Below the pieces are notes generated by a model, which was given only the letters and a program-made list of their open reading frames with translations, was not told the origin of the DNA and searched no databases. A stretch of DNA of 64,000 bases. Origin: Avena insularis. Its lineage: Eukaryota; Streptophyta; Magnoliopsida; Poales; Poaceae. The translations under genes and the position numbers were made by a program. The stretch spans positions 93,975,285-94,039,284 of the forward strand of contig CM042694.1 in the NCBI GenBank assembly GCA_023614405.1. Reading direction: 5' to 3'. Of this stretch, positions 47,583-58,407 are shown piece by piece. Position 1 is the first letter of the stretch, and every line of letters starts with the position of its first letter.

Positions 47583-48239
47583 TGACCCACTAGTATAGGG
47601 GGTGTATCGTAGTATTTTTGATAAGTAAGAGTGTCAAACCCAACGAGGAGCAGAAGGTGTTGAGTAGTGGTTTGGATCAGGAATTCTCTATAAATACTTA
47701 ACAAACGGATTTTTAGGGTTTTTTGATAAAGCAGATAAATAAAGTGTGAGTAAATAAAAGACAGTAATACTAATTGCAGCAAGTGGCCCAATCCTTCCTT
47801 TAGCAAAGGACAAGCCGGTTGTATTACTTAAGATGACCAAACGTTCTCGAGGACACATGGGAATATTGTCAAGTGCTTTTGCTTCATATAGTTGATTAAT
47901 CTTCTCTGGTTGGATAAGTGCTGTGTGGGTGAACCTATGCTAATGTATCACCCTTCCTAGGACTAATACATACTTGTGATTAAACCCCTTGCAAGCATCC
48001 GCAACTACAAGAAAGTAATTAAGATAAAAACCTAACCATAGCCTTAAACTCTTAGATCCTACACTCCCTTATGCAAAGGTTTCCTAATGGGGGTTCAGGT
48101 TTCTGTCACTCCGGCAACCCCACGATTAGTAGCCAAATACACAATGCATTCCCCTAGGCCCATAAAGGTGAAGTATCATGTAGTCGATGCTCACATGACA
48201 CCACTAGAAGAATAGCACCACAACTTAAATATCAAACCA
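47583..48239 (-). mobile_element. Athila-like LTR fragment, minus strand
   Basis: It begins TGACCCACTAGTATAGGGGG, the inverse of an Athila-lineage LTR 3' end. It continues through TAAGAGTGTCAAACCCAACG and AGGACAAGCC. It breaks off at 48,239 in a palindrome that joins it to the plus-strand LTR fragment. Its family is related to, but different from, that of the 19,742 block. Confidence 0.7.
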
Positions 48240-48309
48240 TTGAATCTCTCTTTTGAGTTTTGGTTTGATATTTAAGTTGTGGTTTTATTCTTCTAGTGGT
48301 GTCATGTGA
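48191..48309. repeat. Near-perfect palindrome joining two LTR fragments
   Basis: Arms 48,191-48,239 and 48,261-48,309 (49 bases, two mismatches) flank a 21-base loop. The left arm is the normal continuation of the minus-strand LTR, and the right arm is its inverse. Confidence 0.9.
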
Positions 48310-48481
48310 AAGGATCTTAGGACTGTACAATTATTATTATGTCTTTATTTCAGATTTTATTTGTTTGCTTATAAAAACCCTAAAATCTGCTAAGTATTTG
48401 CAGAATTCTGATCCAAACCACTAGTCAACACCCTCATTCATTGGGTTCACACTTTACTTATAAAATACTATGATACAGTCA
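48261..48481 (+). mobile_element. Athila-like 5' LTR fragment, plus strand
   Basis: From about 48,335 it matches the reverse complement of 47,583-47,760, with moderate divergence. It ends ACAGTCA before the primer site. Between the palindrome arm and this part, several hundred LTR bases are missing. Confidence 0.65.
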
Positions 48482-48495
48482 TCAAGACTATTTTC

Positions 48496-48513
48496 CGGCA
48501 CCGTTGCCGGGGA
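48496..48513 (+). other. Primer-binding site, tRNA-Asp type
   Basis: CGGCACCGTTGCCGGGGA resembles TGGCGCCGTTGCCGGGGA, with two changes, 14 bases after the LTR end. Confidence 0.7.
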
Positions 48514-48558
48514 GTGAAGCGCTATTGGAGAGTGGAACTAGTAAAGGAAACTTCTACT

Positions 48559-49609
48559 ATGAGTATTGTTTACTTTGTTTTCATTATGGATACTTCACTC
48601 AGTTTCTTGTTTCGTAATGCTACTACCACTGCTAAGGTAGTAGATGAACCACCACCTGCTGAAATAGATCCTTTCAAAATACCTAAAAAATTGTTGATCG
48701 TGTTATGGGTAACTACTATTTTGGGGATGGAACTGTCCATCCCGGTGATCATTTGATTTTTTATACATGAATTATGCAGATTGTTCAAGTGTGCAGGTAT
48801 TACAACAGATCAGGTGAAGAAAAAGTTATTCTCTGTATCATTGAAAGCAGAGCTGAGGAATGGTATAAGCTGCTAAAGAATGGCCAATCTCTTGATTAGA
48901 AGGAATGGTATAAGCTGAGGAATGGTATAATACCTCTTTTCTATTCTAAATTTTATCCTCCTAGTGAGATTCATAGAGATCGGAATCAAATATATAACTT
49001 TTGGCCTCTTGATGGAGAGAGTACTGCTCAAGCTTGGGGGAGATTGAACTTACTAAAGCTCAAATGTCCTATTCATGAGCTCCCAAAAAATATTATCATT
49101 AATAACTTTTATGCAAGGCTACCTCTTCATGGTAAGGATTTATTGGACGCTTCTTCTGCTGGATCGTTTACAAGAATGAAAGAAGAAGATAAATGGGATC
49201 TTCTAGATCATATTCAAGACAATGCTGAAGCATGGGGGAATGATAAAGGAAGAAAGTCGGGTATAAATTATGATTATGAATGCATTAAATCTTTTATGGG
49301 AACTAGCGACTTTCATAATATTAACAATGCTTATGGTCTTGATTCTCAAGTTATTGCAAATTGTTTTAAGGCCTTTGCCTCCTAAATTGAAATCCCTAAA
49401 AAGGATTGGAACAATTATCACGCACCATATAAAGATCTTGTTGATTGTGTTCCTGCCAGAAATATTGAAGTTTGCACTGTTGATCATATTTTGCCTGAAC
49501 CTTATATCGAGAAAATACATTTCCCTGCTAAGGTAAAGGAACACTCTATGATAACTAGTGTAGTTAGCAAGAGTACAAAAAAGGTTGTAAAACCCGATGA
49601 GCAAATAAA
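48559..49609 (+). pseudogene. Athila-type gag, decayed
   Basis: The readable pieces in order are a short N-terminus with EPPPAEIDPFKIPKK, then CAGITTDQVKKKLFSVSLKAE near 48,795, FYPPSEIHRDRNQIYNFWPL near 48,952, and KCPIHELPKNIIINNFYARL with LLDASSAGSFTRMKEE (49,065-49,190). They fall in different frames because of several indels. A small duplication of GGAATGGTATAA occurs near 48,860-48,930. The gene belongs to the element whose protease resumes at 51,288. It is interrupted by a solo copia LTR and cannot make a full protein. Confidence 0.7.
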
Positions 49610-49614
49610 TATTG
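49610..49614. repeat. Target-site duplication TATTG, left copy
   Basis: TATTG is repeated at 51,283-51,287. Confidence 0.85.
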
Positions 49615-51282
49615 TGATGGGTTCGTTGCATGGAAAACAAAAAAATTCTACCGCAAGAATGAACAAAACCCAGATCTAATCTAGAGAAAAGCCAAGATCT
49701 AATCTATTAGATATGTGCAACGAGATAGATCTATACTAACCCTTGTAGATCCGAAAGCCTTGTGCGAGATCGGATCTCGTGGTTGATGTAGACAATCACT
49801 TGCCGATCTCAAGAACGAGTAGATGATCCTTCCGGCACCGTGTTCCGGCATCGCTTCCGCAGACGGTCACACGTACGGAGTAGATGCGGACCTTCCACTC
49901 CCCGTTCCAGCAGGCAACGGAGGTGGTAGATCTCTACGGAATCCCAGCAGCACGACGACATGGGGGTGGTGGTGGGGAAGAGTTCATGTAAGGCTTCTCC
50001 TAAGCCGTAGCAGGAGGAAGGAGGAGGAGGGAGTGGTGGCTAGGGTTTAGGTGGGAGGGGGCAAAGGGGGTGGCGCCTCCACCCTCTTTATATAGAGGGG
50101 GAGGTTGCCAAGGGCTGGCCCCTTTGCCCTCCTAGGGCCGGTGCACAAGGGGAGGGGGGAAGTTTCCTTCCCCCCAAGTCTTCCCCTTTTCTTTCTTGGT
50201 TTTCAAGTAAAGTCCACGGATCCTTCTAGAACCTTCCGGAACACTCCAAAACCTTCTAGAATCTCCATATGAACACTCCAGAACATTTTCGAAACCTAGA
50301 AAATGATCTCCATTATATGAATCATATTCTCCGGACAATTCCGGATCTCCTCGTGATGTCCCGGATCCAATCTGAGACTCCGAACAACATTCAGTCTCCA
50401 ACGCATATTCCATATCTACCTAAAACAACATCGAACCTTAAGTGTGTCACCCTACAGTTCGCGAATATGTAGACATGATGAAGACACCTCTCCGATCAAT
50501 AACCATCAGCGGGATCTAGAGATCCATAATGGCTCCCTCATACTCAACGATGACTCTGTGATCGATAGAACCATTAACATACGAAACCAATTCCCTTTGT
50601 CACATGATACTCTACTTATCCGAGGTTTGATCATCGGTATCTCCATACCTAGTTCTACCTCGTTACAGATAAGTACTCTTTACTTGTACCGTGTCATGTC
50701 ATCTCTTGTGACCTAGTCACATGCTTGCAAGCTAATCAGATGACACTCCACCGAGAGGGCCCAGAGCATATATATCCGTCATATGGATGGACAAATCCCA
50801 ATCTTGATTCATGCGCTTCAACACATACTTTCAGAATACCCAATGCCACCTTTATAACCACCCAGTTACGAAGTGGCATTTGATGTCATCAAAGTACTCA
50901 TCCGGTGATGGTGATTAACATAATCTCATGGTCGAAGGATTTAGGTTACTATGCAATTGAAAGCTTATAGCAAAACAAACTTAAAGACTTGATCTTATGC
51001 TACGCTTACTACGAGTGTGTGTCCATTACATCATTCTCCTAATGATATAACCTTGTTATTAATAACATCCAATGTCCATGATCAGGAAACCATGATCATC
51101 TATTAATCAACAAGCTAGTTCAACAAGAGGCTTACTAGGGATTCTTTTATGTTTACAAAACACACAAGTATTAGTGTTTCCTAATAATACAATTATAGCA
51201 TGGGATGTAAACATTCATCATAAACACAAAGATATAATAATAATAACCACTTTATTATTGCCTCTTGGGCATATCTCCAACA
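49615..51282 (-). mobile_element. Solo copia LTR (1,668 bp), Angela/BARE-like
   Basis: On the minus strand it starts TGTTGGAGATATGCCCAAGAGG and ends CGAACCCATCA. It is flanked by TATTG on both sides. The minus-strand TATA box (CTCTATATAAAGAGG) is at about 50,083-50,096. It is distinctly diverged from the LTRs at 13,333 and 26,163. The ORFs across it on both strands are not genes. Confidence 0.9.
50083..50096 (-). promoter_or_regulatory. TATA box of the solo copia LTR
   Basis: The minus strand reads CTCTATATAAAGAGG within a GC-rich stretch. Confidence 0.55.
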
Positions 51283-51287
51283 TATTG
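51283..51287. repeat. Target-site duplication TATTG, right copy
   Basis: It matches 49,610-49,614. Confidence 0.85.
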
Positions 51288-51744
51288 AACCTGCAGTAGC
51301 AATTGTGAAAGATCTTGTTACTAAAAACGTAGAGGAAGGACACATTATCTTTTGCGAAGATGCTTCTAATATTGTTTCCCATCCTAGTAGAGCTAGGATG
51401 TCTAGTGTCCTTGTGCTTTGTGTTAGAATTGGTGATCATTGCTATTATGGTTGATGTGATATTGGTGCAAGTTTGAGTGCTATTCCATATGAGCTTTACA
51501 AAGAAATTATGCACAAAATTGGACCTTGTGAATTGTAAGAGATTGATGTGGTTATTCACCTTGCTAATAGAGAGACCATCTCTCCAATTGGTATTGTAAG
51601 AGATGTAGAAGTTCTTTGTGGTAAGACTAAATATCCTGCTGATTTTCTAGTACTTGGCTTAGCTGCTAGTAAAACTTGTCCTATCATTTTTGGTAGACCT
51701 TTCTTGAACACATGTGGAGCTATAATAGATTGTAAGAGGGAGAA
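51288..51744 (+). pseudogene. Athila-type protease region, truncated by the chromovirus
   Basis: It carries an aspartic-protease segment: VRIGDHCYYG, a stop where a variable residue is expected, then CDIGASLSAIPYELYKEI around 51,448-51,502, and later ICPIIFGRPFLNTCGAI-like sequence around 51,670-51,728. A second stop follows PCEL near 51,537. The frame ends at 51,744, where the chromovirus LTR begins. The RT of the same element family appears again only at the window's end (63,730 on). Confidence 0.7.
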
Positions 51745-54700
51745 TGTAACATCCCAAAAACTTAATCCAAAGTTAATCAAGATAAAATCTACCCAATTTA
51801 GGGTTAACAAAACCTTTTCCATTTAAAATTCTTTAAGCATTCATATGTGTGTGCATTTAAAATAGGAGTTGTTTTGAATTGCCATGTTTGAGTGATCTAT
51901 AGATTGTAAAATGTTTATAAGGTGATTTACACATCATATAGATCATCCCCAAGCAAATCCCAAAGAAAAATAAATCAAAATGAATTAAATAAAAGAAATG
52001 GTCATTTGTGCCATTTTAATCAACTAGGCCACTTTGAGTGTTCCTAGAACTCAATTCCCAACAGAAACAATTGTGGATCTTTGCACCCCTTGCTAGTACA
52101 TGTCAAGATGTGCCAAGGCCCACTTTGTGATCTTCCAAAAACATTTAAACTCTAATTTTAATTGACAATTAAAAATTGAATCTAGTTCATATGTATAGAT
52201 CACACTTTTTCAAAAACCAACCAAATGAGCTCAATTTGAAATTCCTTGCAGGCATAAACTCTCAAGATTAAGTGTAGATCACCCAAAAAAATTCATCTCA
52301 AAATTCAAAACTTGAGATCTTTCGGCCATTTCATCAAACACCTCATTTGCACAAATCAACCTCAAATCCAAAACACTATAGTGTGCAGTGTTTGGGCCAA
52401 ATTGGTTCCCCACATTGCAACCACATCACCCCTGGATCTTCCCCTACCCCTTTCTAGCCCAGCCAAGCATTGTGCCCCAACCAATTGACCATGACGATCA
52501 TGGCCAAAGCCATTACTCCCCCCTCCACCGGCGGCCGCTTGCAGCAGGCAACGCCGTGCCAATTCCGCACGCCACTAGCTCCGCCTAACCCTACCGCCAC
52601 TCCCTGTCCCTTCCCTGAGAGAAGCCAACACCTGGACCACCTCCTAGCATCGCCGCCCTTTCTCTCTGCATGCAGCCAGAGCGCTCTCGCCGCCAGCACG
52701 ACACAGACTGTGGCTCGACACCAGACCGCGCCCACAGCTCTACCTTGGACCCAAAAATCCACCAGACACGGCCGTGCATCGCCACGCGACCCACAGTCGC
52801 CACGATCGCCGTCGAGCACCGCCTCTGTCTCCTAGAGCGCGAGAAGCTCCCGACCATTTGCCACCGCCCCTAGCATCGCCTTCAAGCCGTATATGACCGC
52901 CAGGGAACCACCCACCATCCGCCTATCTCGCCCATGCTATGCTCGGCTCATTTGTCGTAAATCAGCGAGGCTCGCGCCAAAGACCTGTCCCCCGTCGAGC
53001 CTATATAAGGAGCCCTCCCCGGCACCATCTCTTCACACCATTCCACTCCCCTCTCTCCCCTGATCATTTCCCCTCTCTCGCTAGAGCTGCTCGAGCAGCC
53101 CATTGCCGGAATTTTGCTGGAGGTAGCCACTTCAGAGGAGGAGAAGCTCCCGTCGATTTCGTCCACCTCAGCCCCTGCCGCGACCTTGCCTGAGTCCGCC
53201 GTCGTCCACCAGTTCGTTTGCCCGCCTCGCCGCACTCGCTGGAGCCCCGGTACGTCCCCGTAGCACCCCCACCGGCCATTTAGGGTTCGGTCTCGCCGAT
53301 GACACATCCGTCATCGACGATGACTGTGAGCCGTTAGATCTCGTTCTAATCGTGCGGTTAGTATCACCCCGTACCGCTTCGGGTTTTAAGTGTCGCTGAC
53401 TAGTGGGACCCCCCTGTCAGCTAACGCCGGGCAGCGCTGTGCCACGTGGGCCGGCCCAGTAATGTTCCCGCGCGACCCAGCTAATTCAAATAAACCTTTT
53501 TCTTTTTATTTGAAACCCTAGTTCTGTCCCTTAGTTCAAAAATCAATTCAAAGAGTTTTATAAATCCAAATGATAGGATTCCAATTTTTCCTGAAAGGTA
53601 TTGAAATTATCTATCCAAGCCCGTTGGATTTAAATCATTTGGAGTTATAGTGAATCTATAGAAAAAATAACAAGACAGAGACTTTTTCAACTTCAAACAT
53701 TTTTTAAAACTAAACTATAAATGCTTTTGAGTTGATTCCAACTATCAAAAATCACATTTGACATGCTCTATATGAATATACAAAAATATTAAGGTTTACA
53801 TGCGGTGACTTTGGACTAGTACCAAAATAATGCTACATAGGCATTTCTAGTCACTTTAAATCATTAGTTATTAAACTTTAACTTATTTAAATGTAACCCA
53901 ACATTTAAATCACATTCCCATGTGCTAGAATATGTGGTGATGACATGTGTCAACATGATCCCATATTTTAATTGGAGAATATTAAATCTTAGTTAATTTT
54001 CAATGAGTTTAAATTACTTTTCTCCAAGAAAATAAATGAAACTAGTTATTTAAACCTTGTGATGTTTGTGATGATACTAGATCATCAAAACTGTGCCTTA
54101 GTGTGGTAAGTAGACTAGTTAAGTATTGTTTGGTGATTGTGTATTCCGTATGTATTTATAGATGGTAGTATCGACCAAGCTTATGAGGAGGAGGAGTTCT
54201 ACCAAGAGGAGGAGGAAGAAAACTTCCACGACTGCACTAATCAAGGCAAGCTATTACTTGCAGGATATTATATGCAAGCCTTCACAATGAGTTTGCTAAT
54301 GCAAGCTAGCCAAACCAAATAGATGCCTTAAGCATGCTTTGGTTATCCAAACCCTATTACCCGGTTTTACTTGCAAAGCTTTACTCTTTCCTTTATCAAG
54401 TTTCTTTACTCCTAGTAAGTACTTTGTGAATTAGTATAGATGCCATAAAGAGCATAAAACTTGGCCTATGTAGACCTATTTTAATGTCATTCTATGGCAT
54501 GAGATTGAAGATTAGCACCCCCTTAGTGAACACTCTTAACTTTAGTGGCTAGTGCTAAGCATAAAACTTGATCACTTTAGATGGGAAGTACTTGGTGAAA
54601 ATGATTATGAAAACCTTGGAATGATGAGTCATTCTATTGACATGTTTTGACATGTGTCGAGAAACACAAATGATTTATGATGATGAAAATGTTGAGGCAT

Positions 54701-55652
54701 GAGCCTTAGTCCTTTTACAAAACTGATGGTTGGGTTCGGATGCGATACCATTCCAATTTTACCGTACAACCACAATACCTAAATTGGGTAAGGCTTAGCT
54801 GGAATTTTATATGCATTAGTATTAGTTCCCTTGTGGGAGAGGTTTGAGCTGAGGCTACCTCTCATGGTTGGGAGGCCATGCTCATAGGAGAGGTGCTTAT
54901 ACTAGAGTGTGTAAAGGAAAGGTTATGTTTGATTATCTGCATACTAAGTATGATGATTCAGGGTTATCCCTGACAGATGTATCGAATCTTGTGGTGAAAG
55001 TGTACCACCTCTATAGAGTGTCAAACTATTCGAATAGCCGTGTCATGGTTATATGATTAGAGTGGCCATCTTGTTCGTCGTCAGATGTTTTAAAATGACT
55101 TGTGAAACGATTTGTGATCTTGACTTGACCACAATAGGGTTGTGTTGTTGAAAGTAGTTTTCCAACTTAAGTGAAACTTTAAACTTAACTTAGCTTTCTT
55201 TACTTCTAAACTCACCTAAGTAAACCTGCCTTTTTGTAAATAAACTTAGAGCTTAAGTTCCCTACTAGAGTTACACCTTTCTTGTTAGTGATAGTTTGCG
55301 AGTACTTAAAAGTACTCATGGCTTTGTCCCTGGCTATTACCGTGGCCAGACTATGAGGAGGAGTACCAGGATGATGGACAGTAGGAGGTTTACGACAACT
55401 AGGATCATCTCCCATCGTCAGCATTGCCTATGACTCTGAAGATGGACCCCACCGCTACGCTTATTATTTATTCCGCTGCTTGTTGTATTAAGACTGGATC
55501 ATGAGATCCTTTATTTGTGTAAGACCTTATTATGGTTTGTAATGGATGATGTACCGTGATATCCAATCTATTATGTCTTGCAAAAATGGTAATCCTAGTA
55601 TTGCGATGTATGGCATAATAGGCATCTGGGATCAAAAATCCGGGTGTTGACA
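51745..55652 (+). mobile_element. Chromovirus 5' LTR (3,908 bp)
   Basis: It begins TGTAACATCCCAAAAAC and ends CCGGGTGTTGACA. U3 is AT-rich, then GC-rich from about 52,440, with a TATA box at 53,001. A GC-rich leader extends to about 53,330 and AT-rich sequence to the end. Overlapping ORFs on both strands at 52,360-53,307 come from the GC-rich part and are not genes. The ORF at 54,137-54,322 (EEEE-rich) is part of a conserved but non-coding LTR block. Confidence 0.9.
53001..53009 (+). promoter_or_regulatory. TATA box of the chromovirus 5' LTR
   Basis: CTATATAAGGAGC lies in a GC-rich promoter context. It is conserved in the 3' LTR at 62,722-62,730. Transcription would start about 30 bases downstream. 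Confidence 0.7.
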
Positions 55653-55655
55653 AGT

Positions 55656-55667
55656 TGGTATCAGAGC
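55656..55667 (+). other. Chromovirus primer-binding site (tRNA-iMet type)
   Basis: TGGTATCAGAGC, the canonical initiator-Met site, lies three bases after the LTR end. Confidence 0.9.
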
Positions 55668-55880
55668 TAGGTTGACCATAGGAGACCCTAGTTAGAATGG
55701 ACGACCAACCAAAAACTTAGTTTCAAAACCAAAGTGAGTATTTATGAAAAGTATTTCCTCTCTTACCCTTGGGATTTCTTTCTCTCAAAAAAATTCATGT
55801 TCCTCCAAATTCTTACATTACTACATAAAACTTGATACACTTGACCACTTCACTAACTTTCTCATCCTAAATTCTTATAG

Positions 55881-56644
55881 ATGGAAGCTCAATACAGCAA
55901 GTTCTACCAGCTGGGCAACGGAGGCCAACTGATCTTCGAGAGGGATCTTGACTCACTGTCTGAGTTCTTGGAGCGTCCTCATCCGGAATTCCTTGGAGCT
56001 CAACTCCTAGGTCCACCAGGAGGAGATTTACAATGGCTAGTGACTGCTGATCTTCGAGGCAATATAGAAGCACCAATATCTGGGAGCATTCGGTTCTCAG
56101 TGAGAGAGAACAACTGGCTAGATGGATTAGCTAGGGCAATGCATGAAGCTCTTTGTGTGCCCTGAGTGTGAACCTAATCCAAGGAACCCGCTTTGTTCAC
56201 TATGAAAGGCGTGATGCCATGGGAATGCCGCTGGAGATGCCAAGTCACCCAGTTCTGAAGCGTCAAGTGGAGAACCTCGACTTCCTACTGTATGACGGTC
56301 AGAGGGAGTTGGACAATGCTAGAGAGCTCGCCAACCACAACCTCACCATTGCCACCCAGAAGGCCCAAACTTTCTCACTGCTAGTCAAGGATCGTCAGTC
56401 TCTTTGCCGCCAGCGTGCAAAGAAGGATCGCGCCATCGACCGTCTTTGCAAGAAGGTAGCCGAACTTGAGACGGCCATCAAGGAGAAGGAAGCTCAGCTT
56501 GCCGTAAAGGAAGAAGAAGAGGAAGGTGAAGATATCCAAGGGGATATTGACTTATACCTCAGCAATGATGATGACTTTCTAGAGGAGGATGCAGTGGACT
56601 TCTACACCGACGATGATGACTCCGACTTCATCGATGATGAGTAG
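55881..56644 (+). pseudogene. Accessory ORF between primer site and gag, one frameshift
   Basis: Two overlapping frames (55,881-56,165 and 56,153-56,644) join into about 250 residues if one indel near 56,155 is allowed for. The N-terminal part includes FERDLDSLSEFLERPHPEF. The middle is a likely coiled coil rich in Lys/Glu/Arg (KKDRAIDRLCKKVAELETAI), and the C-terminus is strongly acidic (DDDFLEEDAVDFYTDDDD). I do not recognise the family. Position ahead of gag on the sense strand is unusual for plant gypsy elements, which normally start with gag. A structural or nucleic-acid-related role would be speculation. Confidence 0.5.
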
Positions 56645-56893
56645 AGGAACTAGAGCACTATCGTAGAATGAGGAGTATCGGTCCCATTGTATCGTAGCTT
56701 GCAGAATGGTTCTTAAAACCATCTGTTTTGCTTTGATGTTGTGGTGTGTGTGTGTTTGTATCATGTGCTTTGCTTGAATGAATGAAAAAAAGTTAGTTGC
56801 AAAACCTGAGTCAAACTCAAAGTTTAGCTTTGAAACCAAAACCATGAACCTTAGAACTTTCCCTCTCACCCCTTGATCTACCTCAATCTTCAG

Positions 56894-57980
56894 ATGAATC
56901 ATGGAAACCAAGGAGCAGCTCGTCGCAGGACCCAATGCTACAGATTCTGTAGACTCCCATTGCAGACCGTGAAGCTAGCAGGGCAGAGCGCCAAGCCAAT
57001 CTAGCAACACTGCAGCAGATCGCCCAGATGGCTCACAACAACCAAGGACATGGAAATCAGGATCATCAAGGATCCAAACTCAAAAACTTCGAGAATACAA
57101 ATCCCCCAATCTTTAGCCAGTCTGAAAACCCACTGGATGCTGATGACTGGTTGCAGATGATGGAGAACAACTTGGAGGTCGCTAGAGTTGACGATAACAA
57201 GAAGGTGTTGTTTGCCACCCATTATTTGGAAAGAGATGCAAGAGCTTGGTGGAATAACGTCCGTGCTATGAATGCAGGACAAGTGATGGTGTGGGAAGAC
57301 TTCAAGGTCAAGTTCAGCCGCACCCACGTGATGCAGGGTCTAGTCACCCGAATGAGGGATGAATTTAGAGAGTTGAAGCAAGGCAGAATGACTGTAGTGG
57401 AGTACCGTGACAGATTCTTATCTCTAGCAAGGTATGCACCTGATGAGATCAACACGGAGGCCAAGAAGAAGGAGAGATTCCTGAACAGACTGCATGATGA
57501 GATGCAGACTGTCCTCGTCAACATCCGTTTTGCTGATCTCGAAGAGCTAGTCAACTCTGCCATTCAGATAGAAGGGAAGATTAATCAAGCAAATGACAAC
57601 TGCAAACGTCGTATGATGCACCAAGCTGGATCCAACAGTCACCCAAAGTACCGTCCCAACCCTTCTGCAGGATATGCACCAAGAAACAATCGACCCCCAA
57701 TGTCTCGCCCAAGCTACCCCAACCATAGCAGAGGCAATGTGAAGTCCGGAGGCAACAACAACCCCGACAACTCCAACAATTTCAACCGTGCACCTCCCAA
57801 AGGCAACAACAACAACAACAACAACAACACTGCACCCAGAACTGAAGCAATGTAGTGCCTGTGGCAGCAAAAGACAAGTCTCAGATTACTTGTTTCGAGT
57901 GTGGAGTTAAGGGTCACTACTCCAATGAGTGTCCCAAGAAGGTTGTTGCCAATGCCAATGTGAATGCCCTAGCTCAATAG
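56894..57980 (+). pseudogene. Chromovirus gag with CCHC zinc knuckle, frameshifted
   Basis: The main frame (57,028-57,855) encodes the gag core: PPIFSQSENPLDADDWLQMM, FATHYLERDARAWWNNV, EFRELKQGRMTVVEYRDRF. It is followed by a basic, Asn/Pro-rich tail with a poly-Asn run from an AAC microsatellite. The same frame is open upstream from about 56,965 (DREASRAERQANLATLQQ), so the original start was earlier, perhaps the ATG at 56,894. After a stop at 57,853-57,855 the zinc knuckle CFECGVKGHYSNEC (57,891-57,932) appears in another frame. A TAG at 57,978 replaces a Gln codon. Gag would form the particle and the knuckle would bind RNA. Confidence 0.8.
57800..57832. repeat. AAC microsatellite in gag
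   Basis: About eight AAC units encode a poly-Asn stretch in the gag tail. Confidence 0.85.
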
Positions 57981-58401
57981 CAGCGTCGTGTTCAACCAGG
58001 ACGAAGATTTTCCCCAGGGAACCCTCACAACCGCAACGGCCGTCTCTTCCACATGAACGCCGAAGAAGCCCAAGAAGCGCCAGATGTTGTGTTGGGTATG
58101 TTTTCTGTCAACTCAGTTTTAGAAAGAGTGTTGTTTGATTCTGGAGCATCGCACTCATTTGTGACCGAAGAATTTGCATGCACTAGTAATATTCACCCAA
58201 CCAACTTGAAGCATGTCATGATAGTTCAAATACCTGGTTCAACTACAAAGGTAGAAAAATTTGCAAAGCTGTGCCTATCAGAATACATGGGATAGATTTC
58301 TATGCTAATCTAATAGTACTTGGAACCAAAGGTTTAGAAGTAGTACTAGGAATGGATTGGATGTCAAAGCATAAAGGACTGATTGACTGTGTAAGAAAGC
58401 C
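57981..58401 (+). pseudogene. Chromovirus aspartic protease, frameshifted
   Basis: The frame continuing from the zinc knuckle gives MFSVNSVLERVLFDSGASHSF, with the catalytic DSGA at about 58,138-58,149. A shift near 58,270 moves the continuation to another frame, which reads VPIRIHGIDFYANLIVLG and [17 protein letters not shown]. The second motif (LGMDWL type) is the usual C-terminal protease landmark. The enzyme would process Gag and Pol. The shift and a following stop prevent a full product. Confidence 0.75.
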
Positions 58402-58407
58402 ATCACC

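Noticed and set aside
52362..53307. Overlapping ORFs of 60-121 codons on both strands
   Set aside because: They lie in the GC-rich promoter and leader part of the chromovirus LTR. Their equivalents in the 3' LTR differ by frame-breaking changes, and no domain is visible.
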